Source: Candidatus Binatia bacterium (GTDB lineage: Bacteria > Desulfobacterota > Binatia > UBA12015). Taken from it: a stretch of 64,000 nucleotides of DNA. The stretch is taken from NCBI GenBank assembly GCA_029243485.1, contig JAQWRY010000001.1:1-64000 (forward strand), given 5' to 3'. The notes under the pieces are model-generated. The model made no database searches and was not told the DNA's origin. It worked only from the letters and a program-made list of their open reading frames with translations. The position numbers and the translations under genes are program-made. Below are positions 1 through 8,562 of the stretch, piece after piece (the first letter of the stretch is position 1; each line of letters opens with the position of its first letter).

Positions 1-124
1 GACAGCCAACGACACGAAGCGACTGCGCTCGCTTGAGCAGGAGAATGCACGGCTCAAGAAGCTGGTCGCAGAGCGCGATCTCGAGATCGAAGTCATGAAG
101 GAGATCTCGGCAAAAAAGTGGTGA
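1..124 (+). CDS. IS3 transposase OrfA, C-terminal part (partial)
   Basis: The reading frame that begins at base 2 is open from the window edge and ends with the TGA at 122-124. Its visible 40 residues are a charged helix of leucine-zipper type (SLEQENARLKKLVAERD), which is typical of the end of IS3 OrfA, the part that multimerises the transposase. The DNA-binding helix-turn-helix part lies upstream of the window. The last codons before the stop sit on an A-rich slippery heptamer, so OrfA probably also gives rise to the OrfAB fusion transposase. Confidence 0.8.
   Translation, partial: TANDTKRLRSLEQENARLKKLVAERDLEIEVMKEISAKKW
112..118 (+). other. Programmed -1 frameshift heptamer (A AAA AAG)
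   Basis: In the orfA frame the bases read gcA AAA AAG. This is the canonical slippery heptamer of IS3-family elements. A -1 slip moves ribosomes from the orfA frame into the orfB frame, which is open through this point, and so makes the OrfAB transposase. No clear downstream pseudoknot was worked out. Confidence 0.7.
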
Positions 125-963
125 GCGCACGCGTTCGTCGCCGACAAGTTGCCTACGCATCGTCGCGTGGCCTGTCGGTGCGAAGAGCGTGTGCGCTGAT
201 CCAAACGGCACGATCGTCATTGAGATACGAATCGAAGAAGGCCGCACGAGACGCTGCGGTGGTGGTGCGGATGCGAGAGCTCGCCGGCTTGTATCCTCGC
301 TACGGCTATCGCCGCATTCGGATCTTTCTGGCTCGGGAGGGCTTCAAGATGAGCTACCAGCGAGCGCACCGGCTCTGGAGAGCGGCGGGCCTCCAGGTGC
401 CGCGAAAGCGGCCCCGTCGCCGTCCGTCCACCTCGCGGCCGAAGACACCGGCAGCGACGGAAGCCAATCAGGTCTGGGCATACGACTTCGTCTTCGACGC
501 GTGCGCCAATGGGCAGCAGCTGAAGTGCTTGACTGTGATCGATGAATTCACCCGCGAAGCACTCGCCATCGACGTGGCCGGGAGCCTTCGATCGACACGG
601 GTCATCGAAGTCCTAGCGAAGCTCGTGAGCATCCGCGGCGCACCGGGGTTTCTAAAGAGCGACAACGGGCCGGAGTTCGTCTCGCGGGCAGTACTGCAGT
701 GGCTCAGCGACGCTGGAATCGACTGCGCCCTTAGCGACCCGGGCAAACCATGGCAGAACGGCACCGACGAGAGCTTCAACGGGAAGCTCCGAGACGAGTG
801 CTTGAGCATGGAGTGGTTTCGAAGCCGCAACGAAGCCGTCGCGGTGATCGAAACCTGGCGACGTCACTACAACGAAGTCCGGCCGCACTCGAGCCTGGAC
901 TACCAGACCCCGATCGAGTTCAAGAACAACATCAACCCACCCGCAGAGGCGATCTCTCAATAA
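118..963 (+). CDS. IS3 transposase OrfB (DDE integrase core)
   Basis: This 281-residue protein catalyses cut-and-copy transposition. It has an N-terminal HTH_21-type region (YPRYGYRRIRIFL at about residue 60) and an rve integrase core. The DDE residues sit in WAYDFVFD, LKSDNGPEF and NGTDESFNGKLRDECL. The ending HSSLDYQTPIEF is typical of the IS407/IS2-like branch of IS3. Its GTG start overlaps the orfA end, so the functional product is most likely the frameshifted OrfAB fusion. The frame is intact, so the enzyme could still be active if the left half of the element is complete. Confidence 0.9.
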   Translation: MVSARVRRRQVAYASSRGLSVRRACALIQTARSSLRYESKKAARDAAVVVRMRELAGLYPRYGYRRIRIFLAREGFKMSYQRAHRLWRAAGLQVPRKRPRRRPSTSRPKTPAATEANQVWAYDFVFDACANGQQLKCLTVIDEFTREALAIDVAGSLRSTRVIEVLAKLVSIRGAPGFLKSDNGPEFVSRAVLQWLSDAGIDCALSDPGKPWQNGTDESFNGKLRDECLSMEWFRSRNEAVAVIETWRRHYNEVRPHSSLDYQTPIEFKNNINPPAEAISQ

Positions 964-990
964 TCGACTGGGCCGAAGAACCCGGGCAGG

Positions 991-1206
991 TTACGACCGG
1001 TAGTACAAATCCGGGGCGAGCCCTTCGCGGCGCCACAGGGCGGCAATGCTCTCTCCCCCACGCAGTCCTTCGAGGACGATGCGGATCTTCTCTTCCGCAG
1101 AAAAACGGCGGCGTGTCTTGCGCTGAATGTCGCGGACGACCTTCTGTGCACTCTCTCCCTCCACCCATTGGTTTCTCCTTCCCTTTGGGCCGGGAGTGTC
1201 TCTCAT
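991..1206 (-). pseudogene. Transposase OrfA fragment (IS3/IS911-like), truncated
   Basis: On the minus strand about 70 residues match the N-terminal half of a different IS3-type OrfA, with motifs RRRFSAEEKIRIVLEGLRG and SIAALWRREGL. This is the helix-turn-helix that binds the transposon ends. The frame stops at LYYRS, where relatives continue with a long zipper helix, so the gene is cut off close to the right edge of the neighbouring IS3 element. It is best read as an older insertion interrupted by the newer one. It is not expected to be functional. Confidence 0.7.
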
Positions 1207-1247
1207 TTCATCGACTTATTTGGTCCAACCGTCTCTGAATCCGAACA

Positions 1248-1337
1248 GTGCGCACCGACCGCGGAATCGAGCACGCCTATATCGAGCCGCGCCCCCCGCA
1301 GCCGGGCGCCAAGGTCGAGCGCTCACACCGCACCAAC
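1248..1337 (+). pseudogene. Integrase-core remnant (IS481-like transposase)
   Basis: A short stretch on the plus strand reads VRTD followed by RGIEHAYIEPRPPQ and KVERSHRTN. It resembles the end of an IS481-type integrase core, which normally has TDNGSEF, a spacer, then GIxHVYIKPxTPxLNGKVERSHR. The segment between the catalytic Asp and RGIEH is missing, and nothing recognisable follows. I see a decayed, internally deleted scar of a third transposase. The match is short, so the subfamily is tentative. Confidence 0.5.
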
Positions 1338-1461
1338 TTCAGCCCTGCTTCCGCGATGTGTATATTGGAAGGGGCCACATGGCTTTCGATGGCCGCGGCT
1401 ACTGCGATTTTGCGAAACCCACGTCGGGCTCGAGCCCACGCCATTCCAAAGAGGAAACCCC

Positions 1462-2424
1462 ATGCCCGCCCCTCGGCCCACACAGCCCTCCACTCCTCCC
1501 GCCGACGCCTTCGAGATCCATCGCGCGCGCGTCGCCGAAGGGATGAACCTCGCGTATGTCCGTGAGGGCGTCGGGGGCTATCCCCTGCTCCTCGTTCACG
1601 GCTATCCTGAGACGAAGCGGGTGTGGTGGCGGAACATTCTTCCGCTCGCAGAGGCCGGATTCGAGGTCATCGTGCCGGACCTTCGCGGCTACGGCGACTC
1701 GGATCTATCCGAGAAAGACGAGTACGACATCGTGCTCTACTCGAAGGACCTCTTCGCTTTGGTCCACGACGTTCTCGGTCACGAGAAGTTCGGCCTGATC
1801 GCCGGCGACGTGGGCGGCGCAGTGATCGTCGACATGGCGAATCGTCACCCCGAGCATGCCGATCGGATGATCTTCTTCAATACGGTCGCGCCGGTCATCT
1901 ACGAGGAACCCGAGTGGTACGCAGAGCGAAGCCTCTCGATGAACCCTCTCGAGCATGGCCCCACCGGAGACTACCGAATCCGGCAGGGGCGCGATCCGGA
2001 AAAGCTACGTGCAGACCTCGACACGCCTGCACGTTGCCGCCAGTACGTCCGCGATTTTTATGAGCACCGCCTGCTGGCGTCGCAAGGCTCTTTCGAAGAA
2101 ACCGACTTCGACTTCATGGTCGAGCCCTTCGGGGACATCAATCGCCTCGCGGCCGCCTGGGCACCGTACCAACTCGAGTACGGGCGGCCGATGAGCGAGA
2201 TCCCAATGATGATGCAGAAGACCCAGACACCGACGATGATCCTACACGGGCCCGACGATCAGATCGTGCCGAAGGACTTCCCGAAACTCTGTGAACTCGC
2301 ATTCCCGAATCGGACCGGCCCGCTCGTCGTCCCCGAGTGTGGTCATTTCCTGCAATGGGAGCGGGCGGATGTGCTGAACGATCTCGCGATTCTCTACTTC
2401 GCAGGCCTACGGCCTGGGCGTTAG
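1462..2424 (+). CDS. Alpha/beta hydrolase (epoxide hydrolase / haloalkane dehalogenase type)
   Basis: This 320-residue cytosolic hydrolase has the oxyanion-loop motif HGYPE near residue 50. The nucleophile elbow is AGDVGG, with Asp as nucleophile, which places it with epoxide hydrolases and dehalogenases rather than esterases. A late acid in HGPDDQIVPK and the catalytic His in ECGHFLQWE complete the triad. The chosen ATG has a GAGGA ribosome site 6 bases upstream; the frame stays open further 5' into transposon scar DNA, which is unlikely to be coding. It stands alone beside insertion-sequence debris. The substrate cannot be told. Confidence 0.85.
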   Translation: MPAPRPTQPSTPPADAFEIHRARVAEGMNLAYVREGVGGYPLLLVHGYPETKRVWWRNILPLAEAGFEVIVPDLRGYGDSDLSEKDEYDIVLYSKDLFALVHDVLGHEKFGLIAGDVGGAVIVDMANRHPEHADRMIFFNTVAPVIYEEPEWYAERSLSMNPLEHGPTGDYRIRQGRDPEKLRADLDTPARCRQYVRDFYEHRLLASQGSFEETDFDFMVEPFGDINRLAAAWAPYQLEYGRPMSEIPMMMQKTQTPTMILHGPDDQIVPKDFPKLCELAFPNRTGPLVVPECGHFLQWERADVLNDLAILYFAGLRPGR

Positions 2425-2880
2425 TCCAGGTTCCCTCATCGCGTCTCGGGCACGCGCGACCAGCTTCGGCGCTCCACCTGCGAGTGCGACGATCTCGCGC
2501 GCCTGCGCGTCCATCGGTGCCGGGGTCCAATGCGAAGGAATGTCGTCCCACCAGCCGATGTATTGCCTGATGATCATCTTGGAGACGTACTGCTCCCGCA
2601 GGCTGTGTTGGTCTGCCAGCTCGGGTGGCAGTTCGATGGTGTCGGGAATCTCGTCCTGGCGGAGGCCCGTGTTCAGGCCGTCGATCGTCACCCCCGTGAT
2701 GTAGTAGAGGGCATCGGCGAGCTGAAGGAGCCCCTTTCTGAATCAAGGCGGGGTCGGTGATCGCCTCGCCGTGGCCCGGCAGCAGCATCTCAGGGTTCTT
2801 GGCCGCGATCGCGCGCAGCGCTCGGGCCCACTCTTCGGGGTGGCGTTGGACGCGCTTGCCGTTCCCGGAGTTCGGCGAAT
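2407..2880 (-). pseudogene. Alkylsulfatase-type metallo-beta-lactamase, frameshifted remnant
   Basis: The minus strand holds the C-terminal half of a BDS1-like alkylsulfatase or metallo-beta-lactamase fold protein. An upstream frame carries NSGNGKRVQRHPEEWARAL and the metal-site LPGHGEAI. Near 2731-2737, in a run of C and T, the sense shifts by one base into a second frame carrying LLQLADALYYITGVTIDGLN and then IIRQYIGWWDDIPSHW. The two frames join exactly as one protein, so a single indel separates them. The N-terminal zinc-binding HxHxDH part is not found upstream. Its 3' end overlaps the convergent hydrolase gene by 18 bases. Confidence 0.65.
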
Positions 2881-3199
2881 GAACGTGCCTTGGTGGAGAA
2901 GCCCCCGGGGTGAGCTGCGCACACAAAGACCTCGACGCCTGCGGTTCGGGATCCTGTATCAAGGAAATCGACGAGACTCGTTCACGTGCTTCAGCTTCGA
3001 CCCCGGCAGGTTCTCGATCCCCGCGGAAGGCGCACAGCAGGCACAGGCTCTCAACCCATTGGACGACGGAGCGCTCCCGGCCAAGGGTGTGAACTACCGG
3101 AACTCGTACGCGTTCCATTCGACCCGAGGATATCCCAGGCACCGCGCCACAGAGAATCACTGCAATCCACTCACCTGCCGAGACGGACAACTCCGACCC
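2881..3199. other. Stretch without an intact gene
   Basis: I find no complete coding region here. Minus-strand frames such as one containing ENLPGSKLKHVNESRRF are short, change frame and match nothing I recognise. The stretch may be the decayed 5' part of the neighbouring alkylsulfatase-type pseudogene or unrelated debris. Confidence 0.5.
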
Positions 3200-4234
3200 C
3201 TAATCGGCCTCCCAGTCCGCCAGAAGCGCAGGGTAGTCGGCACCTGCGAGTTTCGGCAGCCGCTTTCGACGCCGGAACCGCGCGAGCGCCTCGCGAAGCC
3301 GCGCCCGGAGCGCATCCTCGCTCTTTGCCAGCGGCGCCAACTCGGCCCGCGCGAGCCGCCGAACCAGCCGATCGCGGGTCTCGAGCCGCAGATGCCCGCG
3401 CCGCGTGAGGTCGTCGATCGAGTTGCGAAGGCGATGACCGCCGTAGCCACCTCCCTCCGCCAGAGCGCGCGCGATGTCCATGACCGCGTCGAGATCGAGC
3501 CTCCCCGCCTGAAACAGCGAGGCTCCCGCCTGCAGAGTGTTGAAGGTGGGCACCACTCGAGGACCGTACGGCCGGAAGCGAGACGGCGGTGTTCGGCGCT
3601 CGAGGTTGATGTAGATGTGCCCCACAGCATCCGGGGCGCTGCCGGCAAGAACCTCGGCCGCGTCCAGGATGCGCTGAACCGGCGCCCGGCCGACCTCCAC
3701 CGCGAGGAGGACGCGCTTGAGCGTGTCCATGTCGATGCCGCCGGCGAGGATATCCGCGTAGAGCGAGTAGATGACGGGATCGCTTTCCCAATCGTCCCCG
3801 AAAAGGTACTCGCACGCGGCGGCGGGTCCGGCGATTCGCGCCCGGAGCAACTCGCCGAGCTTGTAACCCACCTGCTCCCGGAGGCTGCCCCAGCGTCCGC
3901 GGACGAGATGCTTCAATTGGTCCTTGAAGGTGATGCCGTCGTACTCGACGCCGTCGAGCTCGAGCTTCTCCCGAATCGCACCGCCGATCTGCGGAGGACT
4001 CGCCGAGAGGAAGAACACGTAAGGCGTGCGCGCCTGCCTCTCCGCGCAGCGGCGCAGCGCCTGGATCAGCTCCGGCACCGCGGGGAGATGGACCTTGTCC
4101 GCGCCGCCCTCGAACGGGATGCGGACCATCTTCCGCAGGCTCTCGAACTCGGTGCGAAGGTAAGTCTTGTCCAGGTCCCAGCGGAACGTGACGGCGCCCG
4201 CGTCGACCCGGGCGGCAACCGACACCCCGCTCAC
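3200..4234 (-). CDS. APP1-like phosphatase domain protein (HAD-like, DUF2183)
   Basis: This 344-residue protein starts with the HAD-type nucleophile motif DLDKT at about residues 20-24. It continues with FLSASP near residue 80, then FKDQ, GYKLGELL and the acidic motif FGDDWESDPVIY. That order matches the catalytic domain of phosphatidate phosphatase APP1 and relatives. The C-terminal third is alanine- and arginine-rich and probably helical. The GTG start at 4234 overlaps the plsX stop as GTGA, so it is translationally coupled to phospholipid synthesis, which fits a lipid phosphatase role. The actual substrate is inference. Confidence 0.7.
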   Translation of the reverse strand: MSGVSVAARVDAGAVTFRWDLDKTYLRTEFESLRKMVRIPFEGGADKVHLPAVPELIQALRRCAERQARTPYVFFLSASPPQIGGAIREKLELDGVEYDGITFKDQLKHLVRGRWGSLREQVGYKLGELLRARIAGPAAACEYLFGDDWESDPVIYSLYADILAGGIDMDTLKRVLLAVEVGRAPVQRILDAAEVLAGSAPDAVGHIYINLERRTPPSRFRPYGPRVVPTFNTLQAGASLFQAGRLDLDAVMDIARALAEGGGYGGHRLRNSIDDLTRRGHLRLETRDRLVRRLARAELAPLAKSEDALRARLREALARFRRRKRLPKLAGADYPALLADWEAD

Positions 4235-5247
4235 CGAATCTCCACAATCTTCTCGGCGATGTCCGGAATGATTCCGTCTCGCACTGCCTTTGCCGCCACC
4301 TTGATCGCATTTCCGATCGCACCGGACCCGGACCTGCCGTGCGCCTTGATGCACACGTGCTCGAAACCCAGGATCGGCGCGCCGCCGTAAGTTTGGAAAT
4401 CTCCGAGCGTCCGAATGCGCTCTATGCCCGACGACAACATCGCCATCCCGACTCTCCACCTCCACTTCTCGTGCGCCGCATTCGTCGCGAGGCTCGACGC
4501 GACTCCGGCGACGCCCTCCAGAAGCTTCAGGACTACGTTGCCGAGCAGGCCCTCCGCCACCACCACGTCGGCGCGGCCGGTCGTGATGTCATGGCCTTCG
4601 ATGTTCCCGATGAACCCTACGCCGGGCAGGTCGGACAACAGCCGGTGCGCTGCCACGAGGACTTCACCCCCTTTGTTCTCTTCGGCGCCCATGTTGAGGA
4701 GGCCGACGCGGGGCTCGGTCACCTTCGAGACACATCGGGCGTAGGCACTGCCCATCACGCCGAACTGTGCGAGTTCCACGGCTTCGCAGCGGATCGTGGC
4801 GCCGACGTCGAGCAGAAGCCCGAGGTGATCCTGCCCCTCATACTCGGGCTGGCGCGGAAACACGCTCGCGAGAGCCGCCTTCTTGATCCCGGGAAGGAGT
4901 TTCCAGTGCTTCGCCGCCGCCAAAACGCACGCGCCGGTATTGCCAGCCGAGACCATCGCATCGGCCTCGCCCGCGGCGACCATCCGCGCGGCGACACTGA
5001 TCGAGGCATCCTTCTTCCCCCGCAGTCCCGCGCGCGGGTCCTCCGACATTCCGATGACCGCCGAGCAGTGGCGAACGGAGATCAGCTCGGGATCGTACTC
5101 CCCTGCATCGAGCAGTTCCTGGATCCGGGCCTGGTCGCCCACGAGCACCATCTGGATGTCAGACTCGAGCGAAACCCGAGCGACGGCCCGAACGGTCTTT
5201 TCCGGGGCGAAATCGCCCCCCATGGCGTCCACGACGATTCGCGGCAT
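4231..5247 (-). CDS. plsX: Phosphate acyltransferase PlsX
   Basis: PlsX converts acyl-ACP and phosphate to acyl-phosphate, the first step of glycerolipid synthesis in bacteria that use PlsY. The protein has 338 residues, the usual length. It opens with the family signature IVVDAMGGDFAP and carries GNTGA, LLDVGA and MGxEExKGxE-type motifs in order. It is a peripheral membrane enzyme. rpmF, which commonly precedes plsX, is absent; a glutaredoxin-like gene lies 45 bases upstream instead. The downstream phosphatase gene overlaps its stop codon. Confidence 0.95.
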   Translation of the reverse strand: MPRIVVDAMGGDFAPEKTVRAVARVSLESDIQMVLVGDQARIQELLDAGEYDPELISVRHCSAVIGMSEDPRAGLRGKKDASISVAARMVAAGEADAMVSAGNTGACVLAAAKHWKLLPGIKKAALASVFPRQPEYEGQDHLGLLLDVGATIRCEAVELAQFGVMGSAYARCVSKVTEPRVGLLNMGAEENKGGEVLVAAHRLLSDLPGVGFIGNIEGHDITTGRADVVVAEGLLGNVVLKLLEGVAGVASSLATNAAHEKWRWRVGMAMLSSGIERIRTLGDFQTYGGAPILGFEHVCIKAHGRSGSGAIGNAIKVAAKAVRDGIIPDIAEKIVEIR

Positions 5248-5292
5248 TCCGGCCTCCGCCTCTCCCTCAACCCCGGCGAGCGGTCCTGCCGC

Positions 5293-5580
5293 TCACCTGC
5301 CCAAACGCGGCAAACGCCAGCGCGGTCTACCCAGCTTCCGGAGCAACTCCGTGCGGGTCACTCTGTACTTGAAGGCCTTCCTCCCGTCGATCTCGATCAC
5401 CGGGACCTCCTCGCCGTAGCGCGCCGCGAGCTCCGGCATGGTATCGACGTCCACAACCTCCAGATCAAACGGAAAAGCCGCCTGGGCGCTACGGATTTCA
5501 GCCAGAGCCTCGTCGCAGAGGCAGCAGTCGTGCCGGCTGAAGACGACCACCCGACGGGCCGGCTCAGTTGACTCGCGCAC
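5293..5580 (-). CDS. Glutaredoxin-like protein (DUF836 type)
   Basis: This 95-residue thioredoxin-fold protein carries the redox motif CCLC in FSRHDCCLCDEA, followed by VVDVDTMPELAARYGEEVPVI, which includes the cis-Pro loop (VPV). These are the hallmarks of the small glutaredoxin-like family often annotated DUF836. It probably reduces disulfides or glutathione adducts in the cytosol; the partner is unknown. The gene leads the plsX transcription unit and diverges from rplU, so the 46 bases between them must hold both promoters or their cores. Confidence 0.75.
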   Translation of the reverse strand: MRESTEPARRVVVFSRHDCCLCDEALAEIRSAQAAFPFDLEVVDVDTMPELAARYGEEVPVIEIDGRKAFKYRVTRTELLRKLGRPRWRLPRLGR

Positions 5581-5626
5581 ACTCGTTCGGTAGCCGAGAG
5601 GGTTACCTTTTCCAAGGGATCTTTAA

Positions 5627-5938
5627 ATGTCATACGCGATAATTCGAACCGGCGGTAAGCAATACCGCGTCGAGCCAGGCGACGTCATTCGTGTCGAGTC
5701 GCTTCCCGGAGATGTCGGTGCCGACATCGCCTTCCCTGAAGTGCTCCTACGTCAGACCGATGCTGGTCTCACGGTCGGCGAGCCACTCGTGTCGGACGCG
5801 AAGGTCTCGGGCGTCATCGTGAGCCACGAAAAAGAAGCGAAGATCCTCGTCTACAAGAAGCGGCGCCGGAAGAACTACCGACGTCTGCAGGGACACCGGC
5901 AAAACGTGACGGCCGTACGCGTCGTCGCGGTCGATTAG
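5627..5938 (+). CDS. rplU: 50S ribosomal protein L21
   Basis: This protein has 103 residues, the standard L21 length. It starts YAIIRTGGKQYRVEPGD and has the L21 C-terminal signature KKRRRKNYRRLQGHRQ, which contacts 23S rRNA. An AAGGGA ribosome site lies just upstream. It opens the conserved rplU-rpmA-obgE order. A weak promoter-like TTGACT lies upstream at 5568-5573, but its expected -10 is poor, so I do not call a promoter. Confidence 0.97.
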   Translation: MSYAIIRTGGKQYRVEPGDVIRVESLPGDVGADIAFPEVLLRQTDAGLTVGEPLVSDAKVSGVIVSHEKEAKILVYKKRRRKNYRRLQGHRQNVTAVRVVAVD

Positions 5939-5947
5939 GGGCGAACC

Positions 5948-6232
5948 ATGGCTCACAAAAAAGGTCAGGGCAGCACTCGGAACGGCCGCGACAGTCGCGG
6001 ACAACGCCGTGGAGTGAAGATTTACGACGGGCAGGAAGCTCGAGCGGGCAGCATCATCATCCGCCAGCTTGGCACGCGCGTTCATCCCGGACGGAACGTC
6101 GGGATGGGTCGCGACTACACCCTGTTTGCGAAGATCGACGGCGTCGTCACCTACGAGCGCATGGGCAAGGACCGCAAGCGAGTGAGCGTCCTTCCGTCCT
6201 CGCTCGAGAGTTCTCCGGCCGCGTCGGCCTGA
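5948..6232 (+). CDS. rpmA: 50S ribosomal protein L27
   Basis: This is a 94-residue L27. It begins directly with the mature-type [15 protein letters not shown] tail, which reaches the peptidyl-transferase centre, so no N-terminal cleavage extension of the Firmicutes kind is present. The motif GNVGMGRDxTLFA is seen in the form [14 protein letters not shown]. It lies 9 bases after rplU and surely shares its mRNA. The C-terminal residues after VSVLP are an unremarkable Ser/Ala tail. Confidence 0.97.
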   Translation: MAHKKGQGSTRNGRDSRGQRRGVKIYDGQEARAGSIIIRQLGTRVHPGRNVGMGRDYTLFAKIDGVVTYERMGKDRKRVSVLPSSLESSPAASA

Positions 6233-6257
6233 GGCCGGCGGTAAGAACGGCCTCCCG

Positions 6258-7397
6258 ATGAGATTCATCGACGAGGTCAAGATCGTGGCCATCGGCGGTG
6301 CTGGCGGCAACGGCTGCGTCGCGTTCCGACGCGAGAAGTACGTCCCACGCGGGGGGCCCTCCGGCGGAGACGGTGGCCGCGGCGGTCACGTCCTGCTCCA
6401 GACCGATCGGCGCCTCGGCACCCTGCTCGACCTGCGCTACAAGCCCCGCCTCAAAGCGAAGCGCGGCCAGCACGGTCGCGGTAAGGATCAGTACGGCCGG
6501 CGCGGCGACGACATGATCGTCTCGGTCCCGGTCGGAACGATCATCAAGGACGAGGAGACCGGCGACGTCCTCGCCGACCTCGACAAAGAAGGCATGAGCG
6601 TGATCGTCGCTCAGGGCGGCGCCGGCGGGCTCGGGAACATCCACTTCACGAGCTCGACGCGGCAGGCGCCCCGAATCGCTACGCCGGGCGAAGACGGAGA
6701 GGAACGAACGCTCCGCCTCGAACTGCGCCTGCTGGCCGACGCTGGGCTCCTCGGGTTCCCCAATGTCGGGAAGTCCTCGATCATCACGCGACTCTCTGCG
6801 GCACGTCCGCGGGTGGCCGACTATCCATTTACGACGCTCGTCCCGAACCTGGGCGTCGTGCGGATCGACGAGGGGACCTCGTTCGTCCTCGCCGACGTTC
6901 CCGGCATCATCGAAGGTGCGCACACTGGCGCCGGGCTCGGGATCCGATTTCTAAAGCACCTCTCGCGCACGGCGGTTCTGGTCCACGTGATCGATCTCTC
7001 TGCGCCCGACGGAAGAGATCCGCTCGTCGATTTCGACAAGCTCCAGCACGAGCTCGCCGAGGCCGACCCCGCGCTCGCGGCGAAGCCGCAGATCGTCGTC
7101 GGCAACAAACTCGACCTGACTGGTTCGGACGACACGCTGGAACTCCTCCGGGATGAACTCGCCTCTCGCGGGATCGACATCTTCGGGATCTCCGCCGCCA
7201 CGGGCGACGGACTCCAGGAACTCGCCGGTCGGATTGCCCGACTCCTCGCAGACCAAGAGCGCCAGGAGGATCTCGCTGCGGCGGAACGGGAGCGCGCAGT
7301 CGATCTCGCCGAGCGCGCAGCGGCAATCAACGCCGCCGCTGAGGGCGGCTCGGACGAAGACGCCGGCCCAGGCGAACCGGAGGACCACGATGGCTGA
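6258..7397 (+). CDS. obgE: GTPase Obg (ribosome assembly)
   Basis: This 379-residue protein has the glycine-rich Obg fold first (FRREKYVPRGGPSGGDGGRGG). The GTPase domain follows, with G1 GFPNVGKSS near residue 167, switch YPFTTLVPNLG, G3 DVPGIIEGA and G4 GNKLDL. Obg binds the 50S subunit and couples ribosome assembly to GTP and ppGpp levels. The short acidic tail (GGSDEDAGPGE) replaces the larger C-terminal domains of some relatives. Its stop codon overlaps the proB start by 8 bases. Confidence 0.96.
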   Translation: MRFIDEVKIVAIGGAGGNGCVAFRREKYVPRGGPSGGDGGRGGHVLLQTDRRLGTLLDLRYKPRLKAKRGQHGRGKDQYGRRGDDMIVSVPVGTIIKDEETGDVLADLDKEGMSVIVAQGGAGGLGNIHFTSSTRQAPRIATPGEDGEERTLRLELRLLADAGLLGFPNVGKSSIITRLSAARPRVADYPFTTLVPNLGVVRIDEGTSFVLADVPGIIEGAHTGAGLGIRFLKHLSRTAVLVHVIDLSAPDGRDPLVDFDKLQHELAEADPALAAKPQIVVGNKLDLTGSDDTLELLRDELASRGIDIFGISAATGDGLQELAGRIARLLADQERQEDLAAAERERAVDLAERAAAINAAAEGGSDEDAGPGEPEDHDG

Positions 7398-8562
7398 GCG
7401 TCGTGCCGAAATCGCCGCGCTGGGTCGCATCCGTCGGGTCGTAGTGAAAATCGGCTCGTCGGTACTTGCAAACGAGTCGGGCCTCGCCGCCTCTGAACTC
7501 TCCCGGCTCGCCGGCGAGATCGGCGCGCTGAAAGAGAGCGGCTTGTCGGTCACGGTCGTCTCCTCGGGAGCCATCGCCGCGGGACGCACCGTGCTCGGCG
7601 GCGGGCGCCCCCGGACGATCCCGCAGCGTCAGGCTGCGGCGAGCGTGGGCCAGATCCGCCTCATGGCCGAATGGGATCGCGCCTTCTCCGCGCAGGGCAT
7701 CACCGTCGCGCAGATTCTTCTCGATGCCGAGGACCTCGCGAGCCGACACCGCTACCTGAACGCGGAGCACGCGATCTCCGCGCTCCACCGCGGTGGCGTT
7801 CTCCCGATCGTGAACGAGAACGACACGGTCGCCGTCGACGAGCTGAAGTTCGGCGACAACGACAACCTCTCCGCACTCGTTGCGACCCTGGTCGGAGCGG
7901 ACCTGCTCGTCCTCTTGAGCGACGTCCCCGGTCTGTTCGAGTCCGATCCCAGAATCGACCCCGAAGCCGCGCTCATCTCGGCCCTGCATCGGATCGACAA
8001 CAAGGTCCTCGCACACGCCGGCGACGGCTCGAACCCGCTGGGCACCGGCGGCATGCGCTCGAAGCTTCTCGCCGCGAAGAAAGCGGCGCACGCAGGGATC
8101 GCGAGCGTGATCGCCGACGGGCGCGAGGCGGGCACGCTGGCCCGCGTCCTCGACCCGGGCCAGAACGAAGGCACACTCATCCTTCCGAGCGCGGATCCCG
8201 TCGCGCGACGAAAGCACTGGATCGCTTTCTCGATGAAACCGCGGGGCTCCCTGCAGTGCGACGAAGGCGCGACGACTGCCGTCCGTCGTCGCGGTCGCAG
8301 CCTGCTCCCGTCCGGGGTCACTGCCGTAGAGGGAAAATTCCGTCGCGGCGACTGCATCTCGCTCGTCGACGCCGCCGGCGACGAGTTCGCGCGCGGGCTC
8401 GCCGTGTACGGTGCAGAAGAGGCCTCACTCATCGCCGGCAAGCGGAGTCAGCAGGTCGGCGGCATCCTCGGCTACGAGCTCGGCGCAGAGCTGGTCCACC
8501 GCAATGACCTCGTTCTTCTCGACGGCGACGCCCCCGTCGACCCAAAGAAGAAGAAGCGGTGA
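7390..8562 (+). CDS. proB: Glutamate 5-kinase with PUA domain
   Basis: ProB phosphorylates glutamate, the first step of proline synthesis. The 390-residue protein has the amino-acid kinase fold (VVKIGSSVLA near residue 20, VSSGAIAAG, NENDTVAVDELKFGDND) and a C-terminal PUA domain from about residue 285. The ATG at 7390 lies inside the end of obgE, giving translational coupling. proA, the usual partner for the second step, is not adjacent; nadD follows instead. Confidence 0.93.
   Translation: MAERRAEIAALGRIRRVVVKIGSSVLANESGLAASELSRLAGEIGALKESGLSVTVVSSGAIAAGRTVLGGGRPRTIPQRQAAASVGQIRLMAEWDRAFSAQGITVAQILLDAEDLASRHRYLNAEHAISALHRGGVLPIVNENDTVAVDELKFGDNDNLSALVATLVGADLLVLLSDVPGLFESDPRIDPEAALISALHRIDNKVLAHAGDGSNPLGTGGMRSKLLAAKKAAHAGIASVIADGREAGTLARVLDPGQNEGTLILPSADPVARRKHWIAFSMKPRGSLQCDEGATTAVRRRGRSLLPSGVTAVEGKFRRGDCISLVDAAGDEFARGLAVYGAEEASLIAGKRSQQVGGILGYELGAELVHRNDLVLLDGDAPVDPKKKKR

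Larger units (their letters stand above)
1..998 (+). mobile_element. IS3-family insertion sequence, right part
   Basis: The window opens inside an IS3-type element: the tail of orfA, a slippery overlap and a complete orfB. The left end lies outside the window. The right edge is placed at about 985-1000, because there the reading frame of an older opposite-strand transposase fragment (991-1206) stops matching its family. No terminal repeat could be verified, since the partner repeat is not visible. Confidence 0.75.

Noticed and set aside
2771-4390. A 539-codon plus-strand frame over the APP1-like gene
   Set aside because: It is antisense to a frame with clear HAD-type motifs, and no domain is visible in it.
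5568-5596. TTGACT upstream of rplU as a promoter
   Set aside because: A -35-like box is present, but the position 17 bases later reads TAGCCG, too poor for a -10; the true promoter could not be fixed.
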